A stretch of 64,000 nt of DNA from Dyadobacter diqingensis (GCF_024220585.1 NZ_JAMXKF010000014.1:1-64000); one strand, 5' to 3'; positions 16,404 to 25,991 are shown, numbered from the stretch's first letter. Numbers and translations are program-made. The notes: generated from the sequence alone by a model not told the origin.

Positions 16404-17375
16404 ATGACAACGATCACAAAAATAAATCTTGGAAAAAATGGACCACTCGTTTCCAAACTCGGGTTGGGGTGTATGCGCATGTCGCCGATATGGGGTGGCC
16501 CGGTAAATGACGAAAATGAAAGTATTGCCACCATTCAGGCGGCGCTGGACAACGGTATCAATTTTCTGAATACAGGAGATTTTTATGGCAGCGGTCACAA
16601 CGAGCTGCTGGTAGGGAAAGCCATTAAAGGCAGGCGTGACGATGCTTTCATCAGTGTTAAATTCGGGGCCATTTTTTACAACAATCAATGGATCGGACTA
16701 GACCTGAGGCCCATAGCTATCAAAAACTTCATCAATTATTCTCTGGTGCGCCTGGGCATTGACACCATTGATCTTTATCAGCCGTGCAGACTCGATAACA
16801 GTGTTCCGGTGGAAGATGTGATCGGAACGATTGCCGATTTGATCAAAGAAGGAAAGGTCCGGCATCTGGGAGTTTCTGAAATAACAGCAGACCAACTACG
16901 CAAGGCGAACGACGTTTATCCGGTCACTGCACTGGAAATCGGTTATTCATTGGCCGATCGCCAGATAGAAAACGACCTGCTTCCTACGGCCAAAGAGCTG
17001 GGTATAGGCGTTGTGGCATTTGCCAATACTGCCGAAGGATTACTCACCGGCGAGATGAAAGCCCCGCTTCCGGCTGGCGACTACCATAATCACTTCTCGC
17101 GCTTTCAGGGAGATAATCTGATAAAGAATCTTGAAAAAGTCGATGTGTTAAAACAAATGGCGACAGCAAAAGGATATACACCGACACAACTGGCGATTGC
17201 CTGGGTAAATGCGCAAGGCGACCATGTTATGCCACTGGTCAGCATGAGCAAAAGATCACGCCTTCCGGAAAATACAGCGGCGATGCAGCACCAATTCACT
17301 GCTGATGAGCTGAGTACCCTCGACAAACATTTTGCACAAGGCGCGATTCTTGGCGGCACCTATCTTCAACGCTAG
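16404..17375 (+). CDS. Aldo/keto reductase
   Basis: The protein has 323 residues in a TIM-barrel AKR layout: LGLGCMRMSPIWGG, NFLNTGDFYGSGHNE (catalytic Asp and Tyr), FISVKFG (Lys) and IDLYQPCRLDNSVP. The last motif normally has His of the catalytic tetrad (LYQxHR); here codon TGC gives Cys. The missing His is shared, as I recall, by a subfamily with PARLD at this place, so the protein may still reduce aldehydes with NADPH but with altered kinetics. It lies between the monooxygenase and the AraC gene on the same strand and may detoxify the monooxygenase product. Confidence 0.88.
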   Translation: MTTITKINLGKNGPLVSKLGLGCMRMSPIWGGPVNDENESIATIQAALDNGINFLNTGDFYGSGHNELLVGKAIKGRRDDAFISVKFGAIFYNNQWIGLDLRPIAIKNFINYSLVRLGIDTIDLYQPCRLDNSVPVEDVIGTIADLIKEGKVRHLGVSEITADQLRKANDVYPVTALEIGYSLADRQIENDLLPTAKELGIGVVAFANTAEGLLTGEMKAPLPAGDYHNHFSRFQGDNLIKNLEKVDVLKQMATAKGYTPTQLAIAWVNAQGDHVMPLVSMSKRSRLPENTAAMQHQFTADELSTLDKHFAQGAILGGTYLQR

Positions 17376-17413
17376 TGCTTCGCATAAGTTCTTCTTTTTG
17401 ATATCTTTACTTT

Positions 17414-18226
17414 ATGACGAATCCAGCTGAAATAATCCCGGGAGTGATTTTCTTTTCTTACCTCTCAAAAATGAGAAAAGAGAAAGTGGCATTTCTGGAA
17501 CACAACACCCTTGTATTGCAGGTTTCAGGGCGCTTTTCGATGGAAACTGCGAGCGAGAAGATTTCTATGGAACGCGGTCAGATGTTATTGATACAAAAAA
17601 ACCAACTGGCAGAAATCACCAAGATCCCTCTGGAAGACAATGAATATCAAACCATTGTTATCCGTCTGAAAGAAGATCTGCTCAGACAGATTGTTCTGGA
17701 AGAGCAAATTGAGATGGGTCAAAAATATATGGGTCCATCCAACATTATTATTCCTCCAAACGAGTTTTTGCGTGCTTTCTTTCAGTCCGTGATTCCTTAT
17801 ATCCGTAATCCGGAGGAAAAAATCACCCATTCGCTGGGCATGCTGAAAGTAAAGGAGGCGGTACTTCTCCTCCTTTACTCCATGCCTGGGCTGGAAGAGT
17901 TTTTATTCGACTTTTCAGAACCCTACAAAATGGATCTGGAAAAATTTATGCTCAGCAATTTCCATTACAACGTTCCCGTCGAAAAATTCGCCATTCTTAC
18001 CGGGAGAAGCCTGGCCGGATTTAAACGTGACTTCCAAAAAATATTCGGAATGGCTCCCCGTCATTGGTTACAGGAAAGAAGACTTACGGAGGCGCGGCAC
18101 CTCATAGAAAGCAAGAACAGGAAACCATCTGCCATTTACCTCGACCTGGGATTTGAAAGCCTCTCACATTTTTCGCACGCTTTTAAGAAAAAATTTGGAA
18201 AAGCTCCGACGGAATGGTCTGTTTAA
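17414..18226 (+). CDS. AraC-family transcriptional regulator
   Basis: The protein has 270 residues: a cupin-like N-terminal half (LEHNTLVLQVSGRF, GQMLLIQKNQLAEI) and a C-terminal AraC domain (VEKFAILTGRSLAGFKRDFQ, AIYLDLGFESLSHFSHAF, FGKAPTEWSV). It starts 38 bp after the aldo/keto reductase and is probably cotranscribed. The reductase is a common target of this subfamily. It converges on the Tet(X)-like gene with a 45-bp gap. Confidence 0.88.
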   Translation: MTNPAEIIPGVIFFSYLSKMRKEKVAFLEHNTLVLQVSGRFSMETASEKISMERGQMLLIQKNQLAEITKIPLEDNEYQTIVIRLKEDLLRQIVLEEQIEMGQKYMGPSNIIIPPNEFLRAFFQSVIPYIRNPEEKITHSLGMLKVKEAVLLLLYSMPGLEEFLFDFSEPYKMDLEKFMLSNFHYNVPVEKFAILTGRSLAGFKRDFQKIFGMAPRHWLQERRLTEARHLIESKNRKPSAIYLDLGFESLSHFSHAFKKKFGKAPTEWSV

Positions 18227-18271
18227 GCCACCAACAGATTGGGGTCAAAAAGTTATAAACCATCGCTTAAC

Positions 18272-19402
18272 TTATTGATAAAACCTAAGGAAAGAAAAAC
18301 CCGGCTTACACATTTCTATTTCGTTCTTCCTTGTCGCAAGTTGAGCTTCTGACGCATAGACAAGCATTTTGTCTTCATAGTCCTTTATCGCAGATGTTAT
18401 GGTTTCAAATTTTCCATTAGTCAGGTTGTCCGATAAAATCAGGGCATCCCTCAGCCCGGTATTCACACCCTGCCCTGCAAAAGGTGGCATAATATGTGCA
18501 GCATCGCCAATGAGCGTTACAGGTAAGGGGCGGTTGATCTTCCAGGGTTGATCTAACGGAATTTCCCGGGTTGGCCAGATAAGAAAAGATGATGTTGAGC
18601 GGAATAGCTGTTTGAACGACTCATCCCAATCTGAAAACCTGTTTAACAAGAATGTAATGAGGCTCTGCGTATCCTGAGGTTTAAATCCATTTTCCTGACC
18701 CCACCCCTCCGGCTTTTTAAAAATTACGTTATAAGTTAACATCCCGCCATTGCTGGGGTTTGCAACCAATAAACTGCCATCGCCAGAGGTCATTAGTATA
18801 TCGTCGCCGCATAACCCGTAGAAATCCGAACATTTAGTCTCCGGCTCCAATACTTCACCCTGTAAGATCAGCGTTCCGGTGTACCGGATTTTAGCATCCG
18901 TCACTACTTTTCTTACCTGAGACATGCCTCCGTTGGCTCCAATGACAATATCTGCGGTTGCATTTAAATCATTTTCAAAATGCAACAGCCATTTTCCATC
19001 ATGGGTTTGAAGTCCTGTAAGTTTTCTATCCCAAACAACCGTATCCCCGGTTAAGCTGTTCAGTAGTATTTTCCTTAAATCATTCCGGTTGATCTCCGGA
19101 TTATCATACTGATCTTCCTGGCTAGGCTTTTTAGAAAACAATACTTTGCCCTGCTGGTCAGCCACCGTTCTTCCCATGGGTGCTGCCATTTCATAATATC
19201 GCTGCAACAGCCCCGCTTTTTTCATAGCGTCCTGCCCCGAACCTTTATGCAGGTCAAGGGTGCCACCCGATATTCTTGTGAATGCGTCTTGGTCTCGTTC
19301 GTAAACAGTAACATCCACTCCTTTTTGTTGCAATAGTGTGGCCATTGTCAGCCCTACGGGTCCTGCGCCGATGATGGCAACTTTTTTATTTTTAAGTAAC
19401 AT
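18272..19402 (-). CDS. Tet(X)-like flavin-dependent monooxygenase
   Basis: The protein has 376 residues and aligns from end to end with Tet(X), the flavoenzyme that hydroxylates and inactivates tetracyclines. Landmarks are VAIIGAGPVGLTM, SGGTLDLHKGSGQDAMKKAG, DNPEINRNDLR, GANGGMSQVRK and LIGDAAHIMPPFAGQGVN. From memory of Tet(X), drug contacts include Gln192, Arg213 and His234. Here the equivalents are Gln181 (kept), Ile202 and Thr223 (changed), so tetracycline activity is uncertain. The neighbouring VOC gene is on the same strand. It could be an ancestral or environmental Tet(X) relative that acts on another polycyclic compound. Confidence 0.85.
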   Translation of the reverse strand: MLLKNKKVAIIGAGPVGLTMATLLQQKGVDVTVYERDQDAFTRISGGTLDLHKGSGQDAMKKAGLLQRYYEMAAPMGRTVADQQGKVLFSKKPSQEDQYDNPEINRNDLRKILLNSLTGDTVVWDRKLTGLQTHDGKWLLHFENDLNATADIVIGANGGMSQVRKVVTDAKIRYTGTLILQGEVLEPETKCSDFYGLCGDDILMTSGDGSLLVANPSNGGMLTYNVIFKKPEGWGQENGFKPQDTQSLITFLLNRFSDWDESFKQLFRSTSSFLIWPTREIPLDQPWKINRPLPVTLIGDAAHIMPPFAGQGVNTGLRDALILSDNLTNGKFETITSAIKDYEDKMLVYASEAQLATRKNEIEMCKPGFSFLRFYQ

Positions 19403-19494
19403 GATTTTGCATTGTTTGTTGACGATGCAAAATTCAGGAATACAGTTGTGTCAGGCTTGTATAAACACGACAAAATCAAATCGCTCCGGGCATT

Positions 19495-19926
19495 TTACCG
19501 CGAAGGTTCCCACAGTTCAATCTTGTTGCCTTCGTTATCCATAATATGTACAAATTTTCCGAAGTCGTAAGTCGCGATGCTGTCGAGTATGGTCACTCCG
19601 TTTTCTTTTAATTTATCAACAAGTCCCTCAATATTCTGAATCTGGTAATTAATCATAAATTCCTTTTTGGATGGCGAAAAATATTCATCGCCCTTTTTGA
19701 AAGGCGTCCATTGAAGCGAATTTACTTCATCAGGATTATTAAGACTTCTGGATTCAAAACTCGACGAACCCCAATCATTGATTTCAAGCCCCAAATTTTT
19801 GGTGTACCACTCTTTCATCTCTTTCGGATTGTCGGAAGAAAAGAAAATACCACCGATTCCTGTCACCTTTGGTGTTGTATCACCAGGTAAAGCCGGGTTT
19901 CCTGTTTGATCTTTTTGCTCGTCCAT
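19495..19926 (-). CDS. VOC-family (glyoxalase-like) protein
   Basis: The protein has 143 residues in two vicinal-oxygen-chelate half-modules: VTGIGGIFFSSDNPKEMKEW with the following YTKNLGLEI, and MINYQIQNIEGLVDKLKENG ending GKFVHIMDNEGNKIELWEPS. The terminal Glu in IELWEP is the usual metal ligand of the second half. Such proteins are dioxygenases, isomerases or drug-binding resistance proteins. It lies upstream of the Tet(X)-like gene in the same direction (92-bp gap) and may be in the same operon. Confidence 0.85.
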   Translation of the reverse strand: MDEQKDQTGNPALPGDTTPKVTGIGGIFFSSDNPKEMKEWYTKNLGLEINDWGSSSFESRSLNNPDEVNSLQWTPFKKGDEYFSPSKKEFMINYQIQNIEGLVDKLKENGVTILDSIATYDFGKFVHIMDNEGNKIELWEPSR

Positions 19927-20068
19927 ATTCTTTATTCTTTATTTTTTAGTTTTAGAATCACAGCCTGCAAAAAGTTTCACAAGCGAAGTTATTGTCAATA
20001 AGTGTTTCATCCGGCAAGCCTTAGCTTTTAAATTAGACTGGAATCCCCAAATTCTCACTAAACCTTTT

Positions 20069-21322
20069 TCATCTGTCCGATCCCACTCCATCCTTCCGGT
20101 GTGATGCTCTTAATATTTTACGCCAATACGAAAGCGATTCATGACGATCTGAAAAAAAAATTCTAAAACCTTCTGTGTTTCTTTTCCGGATAGCTTCTTC
20201 GGTTCTCGGAATAAAATTTTCTCTCACATTTAATTCGGCTGTGGCCTGAACTTCTTCAATAAACGGACGTAAATTTTTGTTGTAATCCTGAAACGCCAAG
20301 TTAAAATTTCCGTTGTGTTTTTCCAAAGCATCAGCCAACGCCGCCGCCCCATTCATGGACAATGATGCACCCATTCCCGCAGCAGGCGAAGCGCAATAAC
20401 CGGCATCGCCCACCAACGCTACCCGACCTTTGGTCCACGATGGCATTTTGATCTGACAGAATTTATCGAAATAAAAAGTTTTCGAATCCTGAACTTCTTT
20501 CAGGAGTTCAGAGGTTCGCCAGTTTTGTCCGGCAAATTGTTCCAAAATAATTTTTCTTTGTTGTTCAGTATCACGGTAATCGTAGGGAATTTCTTTTTCT
20601 GAGTAGAAACAAAAAATGATGTCAGTCTTACCGTTATATGCATTCAGTGTAATAGCCTTGTCAGGCACATTGAACATTTGCATCGTTTTTTGTTTGATCA
20701 GCAATTTGTTAACAATCGTGATAGAAAAGTAAGCTTCCAGGAAATATGAGTATTCAGCCTCATGACCAAACCAGATTTTCCTTACAACGGAATGTATGCC
20801 GTCACAGCCAAAAACCAGATCAAATGAGCGTTGCGGACCAATTTTAAATTTAACTTGTATATTATCCTCGGTCTCTTTTAACGATGTAATGCTGTTATTG
20901 AAAATAAATTCAACATCATTTTTCAGCCTTTCAAATATAATCCCCAGAAATTTATCACGTTCAATTTCTATCCCATCGTCAGTATCTTCTGAGTTTTCTT
21001 CATTGAGAAGGACCGAGCCCTCGGTAACATCGTCGGCATTCTTAAATTCGATCAGGTCCACGTGCAATCGCTCTGATTTTAATTGCTCGTAAATTCCCAT
21101 ACGCTTAGCGATCTCAACGGTATCACCACGTAAATCAATGGCGGCACCGGCAGTTCGGGGTTCATTTGCAATTTCAATAACGGTCACTTTATAACCCAGC
21201 CTGTTCAGCCAAAAAGCGGTTGAAAGTCCGGCTATGCTAGCACCGGAAACCAGTGCGGTACGCCGCCCGACAGTACGCCGTCCGACGGTACGATCGATAT
21301 TTTTTTCGTTTGTCAATTCCAT
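20069..21322 (-). CDS. FAD-dependent monooxygenase (class A)
   Basis: The protein has 417 residues from ATG 21322; a longer frame starts at 21382 but adds an odd hydrophobic stretch. RTALVSGASIAGLSTAFWLN is a GxSIAG variant of the FAD-binding loop, FGCDGIHSVVRK is the middle Asp-Gly motif and ALVGDAGYCASPAAGMGASL is the GD motif. It belongs to the UbiH/PHBH-like hydroxylases. Near the N-terminus RTVGRRTVGRRT comes from a short tandem duplication in the DNA. The AraC gene 78 bp upstream on the same strand is the likely regulator. Confidence 0.87.
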   Translation of the reverse strand: MELTNEKNIDRTVGRRTVGRRTALVSGASIAGLSTAFWLNRLGYKVTVIEIANEPRTAGAAIDLRGDTVEIAKRMGIYEQLKSERLHVDLIEFKNADDVTEGSVLLNEENSEDTDDGIEIERDKFLGIIFERLKNDVEFIFNNSITSLKETEDNIQVKFKIGPQRSFDLVFGCDGIHSVVRKIWFGHEAEYSYFLEAYFSITIVNKLLIKQKTMQMFNVPDKAITLNAYNGKTDIIFCFYSEKEIPYDYRDTEQQRKIILEQFAGQNWRTSELLKEVQDSKTFYFDKFCQIKMPSWTKGRVALVGDAGYCASPAAGMGASLSMNGAAALADALEKHNGNFNLAFQDYNKNLRPFIEEVQATAELNVRENFIPRTEEAIRKRNTEGFRIFFSDRHESLSYWRKILRASHRKDGVGSDR

Positions 21323-21400
21323 GGTATACGATTTATTTGGTGGTACAAAGGACCATCGTATAGCCAGGATAAAAAACAGCAATACAAAGCAAGTATTGGA

Positions 21401-22258
21401 CTAATCGCGGTTTTTGTTTCGGAAAGATAAGGCCGTCATTCCTGCAACCTTGGTAAACAGTCGTGAGAAATAAGGATAATCGTCATAACCCAACTCCGTT
21501 GCTATTTCTTTTACCGATTTACTGGAATAAAAAAGCAGACGTTTTGCTTCTAAAATTACCCGTTGCTGTATGTGATGTGAAACGGAAAGACCGGTGGTGT
21601 TTTTAACACACTCGTTCAGGTAGGGTGTCGATATATTTAGTTTTTCGGCATATTCCGTTGGACGTTTCGCTTTGATAAAGTCACGTTCCAAAATATCGTT
21701 GAAAGCTTTGGTAACAATTTCAAATCTTGAAAGTTTTTCAACCCGTTTAGACTGATCAAGATATTGTGAAATAACCAAAGCGACTAATGCGTTGCAGCTA
21801 TCTTTGAGTAATGAACGATGCAGTTTGTCACTTTTTCGCTCAGAAAATTTTATGGAAAGTGATACTGCTTCGTACATAATGGAGAATGTTTCTTTGCTTA
21901 ATCCCAAAGGTTTTGCGGGCGTAATTTCTTCCAGTAATTTTAAATACTCAGGATTCAGATTTTCGTTATTGATTGCCCAACTACTCACCAGCACATCTTC
22001 AAACGCCAGTATACGATGCACCTGATTCGGATGCAAATAAATGACAGACGGAGGTTCAATCTCATACTGTTGAAAATCGATTTCAATAGAAACCGTTCCG
22101 CTTTCAAGCAAGAAAAACGAATGCCGGTCGTGCCGATGTGACTGCTCTGAATCTCCGGGGCTGCCGAAATCTTTAACAGATATTTTCTCGATAGAAATAC
22201 CCGAATCGTGCTCGTCACCAAAATAATTTACCGGTATGGATTTGGTATTTTTAGTCAT
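21401..22258 (-). CDS. AraC-family transcriptional regulator
   Basis: The protein has 285 residues. The N-terminal half is a cupin-like sensor (HRHDRHSFFLLESGTVSIEI, VIYLHPNQVHRI), and the C-terminal half has two helix-turn-helix units (YAEKLNISTPYLNECVK, SVKEIATELGYDDYPYFSRL). This matches the AraC group common in Bacteroidota. It is upstream of and codirectional with the flavin monooxygenase at 20069-21322, so local control of that gene is inferred. Confidence 0.9.
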   Translation of the reverse strand: MTKNTKSIPVNYFGDEHDSGISIEKISVKDFGSPGDSEQSHRHDRHSFFLLESGTVSIEIDFQQYEIEPPSVIYLHPNQVHRILAFEDVLVSSWAINNENLNPEYLKLLEEITPAKPLGLSKETFSIMYEAVSLSIKFSERKSDKLHRSLLKDSCNALVALVISQYLDQSKRVEKLSRFEIVTKAFNDILERDFIKAKRPTEYAEKLNISTPYLNECVKNTTGLSVSHHIQQRVILEAKRLLFYSSKSVKEIATELGYDDYPYFSRLFTKVAGMTALSFRNKNRD

Positions 22259-22303
22259 TATCGGCTTTGTTCAAGATATTAAGTATTCTGCAATACGCTT
22301 GCA

Positions 22304-23122
22304 TCAGGCTGGCACAAACGCAACAAAATCATTGCCTGCAACCTGTTTCCCACGCTTTGCTTTTCGCGCGAATGCCGCTGGCGTCGTGCCACTATAACGC
22401 TTAAACTCCCTGCTAAGATGGGATTGATCCGTGTAGCCAAACTCATGCGCCAAGCCGGCAAAATTAGAGTCAGGATCAAGCCATAACTGGTTTCGAACGC
22501 ACTCAAAGCGCATCAGACCGGACACGTCTTTGACAGTATAACCGGAGGATTGTCTGAACTTTCTTTCCAACGTACGGACCGTCGCATGAGCCGCCTCCGC
22601 TACCTGGCTTACCGGCATGGTGCCGTTTGCTTCACTCATAGCAACTCCGGCTTTGAATAACAGACTGTTTGTAACAATCCCCGACTGCGCATTCAGGAAA
22701 TACTCTTTTAGCTCCGTCACTGCTTCTTCTATCTTGCCAGCTTGAATACAGCCACCGAGGATTGATTGAAGGCGGGCGATAGGATGTTCAAATATGCGCA
22801 CTCCACCTTTTCCTGACGGCAGTCCCAGCAAATCGAACACAGTCCAGGGAAAACACCTGATACCTATAATCTCTAAACGGTTTTTGGTGTAGAAAACGGC
22901 AGGCTGGTTCAGCAGCCCCATCATAAACGGCGATGGTAAAGACTGCAAGTTGCCATTGACAGAAATCGCACAACCGCTTCCGAAATGAAAAATAATTTCA
23001 GCGTAGCCATCCGGCACCACCTCAAAACTCGATTGTTGTGCTCCAAAATCTCTCCTGTCATACCAAAAGCACTTTATGGCATCTTGTAGCGCTTTCGGAG
23101 GTTCAAATTCTTGGTGCTGCAT
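22304..23122 (-). CDS. AraC-family regulator with DUF6597-like N-terminus
   Basis: The protein has 272 residues from ATG 23122. A frame open to 23263 adds 47 residues without family resemblance, while MQHQEFEPPKALQDAIKCFW is the usual start of this group. The N-terminal domain (VPDGYAEIIFHFG, FMMGLLNQPAVFY, IGIRCFPWTVFDLLG) and the C-terminal AraC domain (VSQVAEAAHATVRTLERKF, GLAHEFGYTDQSHLSREFKR) are intact. It sits next to another AraC gene; no target is evident. The 23123-23453 gap upstream shows nothing else. Confidence 0.85.
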   Translation of the reverse strand: MQHQEFEPPKALQDAIKCFWYDRRDFGAQQSSFEVVPDGYAEIIFHFGSGCAISVNGNLQSLPSPFMMGLLNQPAVFYTKNRLEIIGIRCFPWTVFDLLGLPSGKGGVRIFEHPIARLQSILGGCIQAGKIEEAVTELKEYFLNAQSGIVTNSLLFKAGVAMSEANGTMPVSQVAEAAHATVRTLERKFRQSSGYTVKDVSGLMRFECVRNQLWLDPDSNFAGLAHEFGYTDQSHLSREFKRYSGTTPAAFARKAKRGKQVAGNDFVAFVPA

Positions 23123-23453
23123 TTTTGAAAGATGGCCTATTTGGGTTGAATTTTGTAGATATATGAAGGAAATTAATGGTGTAATATGCTCCTTGTATTC
23201 AGAATACCCAACTTTTATTATGGGCATACATTCTTCACGCAAAAAAGCTCTCAGGATTACCATATCCGATCAAAATCGATTCGGCATCGTGCTTTAAAAA
23301 CCCCTAAAATAACTCATTTCAAACCTTCCAGACAACCTGATAGCTCCAAAATAAATTTACAGTTACCCGCTTTGATAAATCAGAAATGCATTAATTTGAA
23401 TAGATGCTTCTTTGGTCGTTATTTAAGATTTAACGAGCCAGAGAGAGTCGCAA

Positions 23454-24188
23454 TCAAACTTCTCCATTTACCGATAAGCTATAATATTTATGTTTATCTA
23501 AATTAATTTTGACATTAAAATAGCAATCTCCACCGTCATCCGCTTCTATCAATCGGTATTTATATCCGTTCGGATCATATTTCCATTTGCATCCACAATT
23601 CACCCAAACCTCTTTTTCCTTTTGCTGATTTATTACTGCTACATACTGTTTATCATAAGAGCTCATGTCCATTGTGAGCCGATCTTTATTTTCCTGAATA
23701 CATAGCCTCACCAGATCGTCAATTTCCATAAGATCTTCATTATTTAAATCATAATGTATTGCGTTAGGAAGTACATTATGATAAAATTTTGGCATATAAG
23801 TAAAAATCGAAACATCCGATACTTTCAAAGAATCAGCCCTCCCTTTTTTGACTATATCTTGTTTTAATATTTGTAACTTGAACGGCATTGTCGAATCAAG
23901 AAATTCTAAAAAACCATTTTTAACAATTGCCGTACTTCCAAAAATAGGGTAAGTTGGACTAGGGAAGATAACAGTATCATTTTTTAGAAAAAACTTTCCG
24001 GTACAACGTGTTATACTGTCGTTCTTTAGAGCTTGGTTCATGGAAAAATGAAAGACAGAATCTGAATATAACTCCAGTCTATAAATTACTCCTAAATCAT
24101 AATGATTCTCGGCTATGAGGATTTCGTGTTTGTGAGTACATTGAGAATAAAGAAATCCAAGTATAATGATAAGTATAATTTTATCCAT
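23454..24188 (-). CDS. Lipoprotein of unknown function
   Basis: The protein has 244 residues from ATG 24188 (a frame start at 24218 adds ten basic residues). A short signal sequence ends GFLYSQCTHKH, a good lipobox. The remainder is a beta-rich domain (YRLELYSDSVFHFSMNQ, CTGKFFLKNDTVIFPSPTY) and a C-terminal part with a Cys pair (WVNCGCKWKYD) and YFNVKINLDKHKYYSLSVNG. I do not recognise a family. It resembles Bacteroidota lipoproteins that report metabolic or stress state, but no function is claimed. The gene is AT-richer than its neighbours. Confidence 0.7.
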   Translation of the reverse strand: MDKIILIIILGFLYSQCTHKHEILIAENHYDLGVIYRLELYSDSVFHFSMNQALKNDSITRCTGKFFLKNDTVIFPSPTYPIFGSTAIVKNGFLEFLDSTMPFKLQILKQDIVKKGRADSLKVSDVSIFTYMPKFYHNVLPNAIHYDLNNEDLMEIDDLVRLCIQENKDRLTMDMSSYDKQYVAVINQQKEKEVWVNCGCKWKYDPNGYKYRLIEADDGGDCYFNVKINLDKHKYYSLSVNGEV

Positions 24189-24391
24189 AATTCGTTTCTT
24201 GCGACAATAGCTATTCATACCACATTAATCATAAACTGGTCAGACATCGAATTATTTATGCCCAAAAACAAAACGAATTTCTGAGGATAGTTGATCAAAA
24301 ATATGCTCTAACACTCCCTTCTTATTTTGCCACATATCATACGCCGGATTTGAGATAAAATCATTTGGAATCGTAAATCCAGGCATGACCC

Positions 24392-25750
24392 TTATTCTGC
24401 AACATACCAAAACGGTATGTTCGCTATTTCGACAAGCTCCCCACCTTTCGGAGGCTGAATAGTAATCCTGAGGGTATTTCTGCCGGTTTTAAGGTTTTTT
24501 GGAAGCAGCAATGTCTGCCAGCCCTGTTGTCTGGGTTTTTCTCTTATCGTAAAGAGTAACCCCGCATCCTTGTATACAGAGTCATTGACACTGACCTGAA
24601 TCAATGAATTGATTTGCGCATTGCTCCATGTAGCATAATTGCGCCGCTTTTCAGCGACGGGCTTGTTATCGTCCCCAACCGGTTCTTTACTTATTGCGGT
24701 CAGAAGCATATCAAGGGATTTGGGATAGGCTACATACAAACGTACAAAAGGCTCACGAATAACGTCGGACTGAATGGATGCGGTTTCTATATATTCCCCC
24801 TCTGAACGCAGGTTATCGTAAGTGTCAGCCGTTACAAAAAGGCTGTCAACACTTGACGAAAACAAATGCCGGCTGTTAATAACAGTGTATATCCGTTCAT
24901 TTTGGCGAGACAGGTCAGTTAAAAAGCTTATGGTCATAGTCACGATAAAAAGCATGGCCATTAACCCGGTCATCCGCACCATTTTCTTAGCTGGTATATG
25001 GCTATAAAAAGTGTTAAGGATAAAACTGGACGGTCTGGATAAACCCCAGTACAGACGCTGCAAAAGGGTGCTGAACTTATATTGGAGGCGCGCTCCCCGG
25101 GGATTAGCCCGCACAGCAGGCAAACTGAGCATGATGGCAGTTACAAAATAACCGATAACCGGCAGCAGCGCCAACACTTTGACCACAGACATATGTTCAT
25201 CCGGAATGAGAGGTCGGATAAAAGAATAGCCAATGATACTCACCGTGTAGGCCATGGCGACGGTAATGAGAAAAAAGACAAACAGAAAAGATACAGCAAA
25301 GACAATGTTGCATCGGCGATCCAGCCTTATAATATAGTTCTGAAGAGACCCCGACTCATCCGACATTTGCTCCTGGGCATACTTGGAGACGAAAGGGATT
25401 CTGTTGTAGTGGATGCCGGTAGGGTATACACTTAACAGGCCCACCAGTCCTACCCAAAAAGCCCGCATCACAAAGTTTGTCAGAAATGCCGCGAACAGTA
25501 CGTAGCAGGAAGCTTTCATCATGCTGTAAACCAGTGACGGGAGTAGTGCCAGCATACCTGTGGTGTGGCTTAGCAAATTAAACCGAAAGTAATCGAAAAC
25601 TACATCGAGCAAATCCGGCAACTGAAGAATAGCAAACATCGCTGCCCCGGAAATCACCAGTTCAAGATTCCAGCTTTGGGACGTGAGCTCGCGCAGTTTT
25701 TCTTCTGGTCGCGTGTACTTGGGTTCTTCGGGCAGCGGTACTTCTGTCAC
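24392..25750 (-). CDS. Integral membrane protein of unknown function
   Basis: The protein has 452 residues. A cytoplasmic start (EEPKYTRPEEKLRELTSQSW) is followed by about five or six hydrophobic segments (near 30-45, 65-110, 150-180, 190-215 and 265-285). A C-terminal soluble domain (about 290-452) ends in a beta-rich part with LLLPKNLKTGRNTLRITIQP. The layout suggests a membrane protein with a large periplasmic or cytoplasmic tail. No catalytic motif was found and no family is recognised. It is the last gene before the SusD/SusC pair on this strand, separated by a hairpin. Confidence 0.7.
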   Translation of the reverse strand: MTEVPLPEEPKYTRPEEKLRELTSQSWNLELVISGAAMFAILQLPDLLDVVFDYFRFNLLSHTTGMLALLPSLVYSMMKASCYVLFAAFLTNFVMRAFWVGLVGLLSVYPTGIHYNRIPFVSKYAQEQMSDESGSLQNYIIRLDRRCNIVFAVSFLFVFFLITVAMAYTVSIIGYSFIRPLIPDEHMSVVKVLALLPVIGYFVTAIMLSLPAVRANPRGARLQYKFSTLLQRLYWGLSRPSSFILNTFYSHIPAKKMVRMTGLMAMLFIVTMTISFLTDLSRQNERIYTVINSRHLFSSSVDSLFVTADTYDNLRSEGEYIETASIQSDVIREPFVRLYVAYPKSLDMLLTAISKEPVGDDNKPVAEKRRNYATWSNAQINSLIQVSVNDSVYKDAGLLFTIREKPRQQGWQTLLLPKNLKTGRNTLRITIQPPKGGELVEIANIPFWYVAE

Positions 25751-25888
25751 GGTGAGATGTATGTTAAAAGTGGAAGTGACAAAAATAGAATTTAAAAGGA
25801 TACTATCTCAAAAACTCTTTGAATCCCCTTATCTGCCCACCCACAAAAAACTCCATATCAAACAGGCAGAAAACCCGTACCCCTTAAG

Positions 25889-25924
25889 CAACGTTACGTG
25901 GCAGTCTCCTGTCACGTAACGTTG
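25889..25924 (-). terminator. Hairpin downstream of the first SusC/SusD pair
   Basis: CAACGTTACGTG (25889-25900) pairs perfectly with CACGTAACGTTG (25913-25924) around a 12-base loop. It lies 68 bp past the susD stop on the minus strand. A T tract is weak, so it may be a terminator or an mRNA-stabilising hairpin. Confidence 0.55.
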
Positions 25925-25991
25925 TTTATCGAGCGTTTTTAAAGCTTGCTTCTTCCCTTCACCGCGTGTCTAATAACTATACCATTTTCCG

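Noticed and set aside
21240-21310. Short GC-rich direct repeats near the start of the monooxygenase gene
   Set aside because: They encode RTVGR twice at the protein N-terminus, a small in-frame duplication with no sign of regulatory or mobile function.
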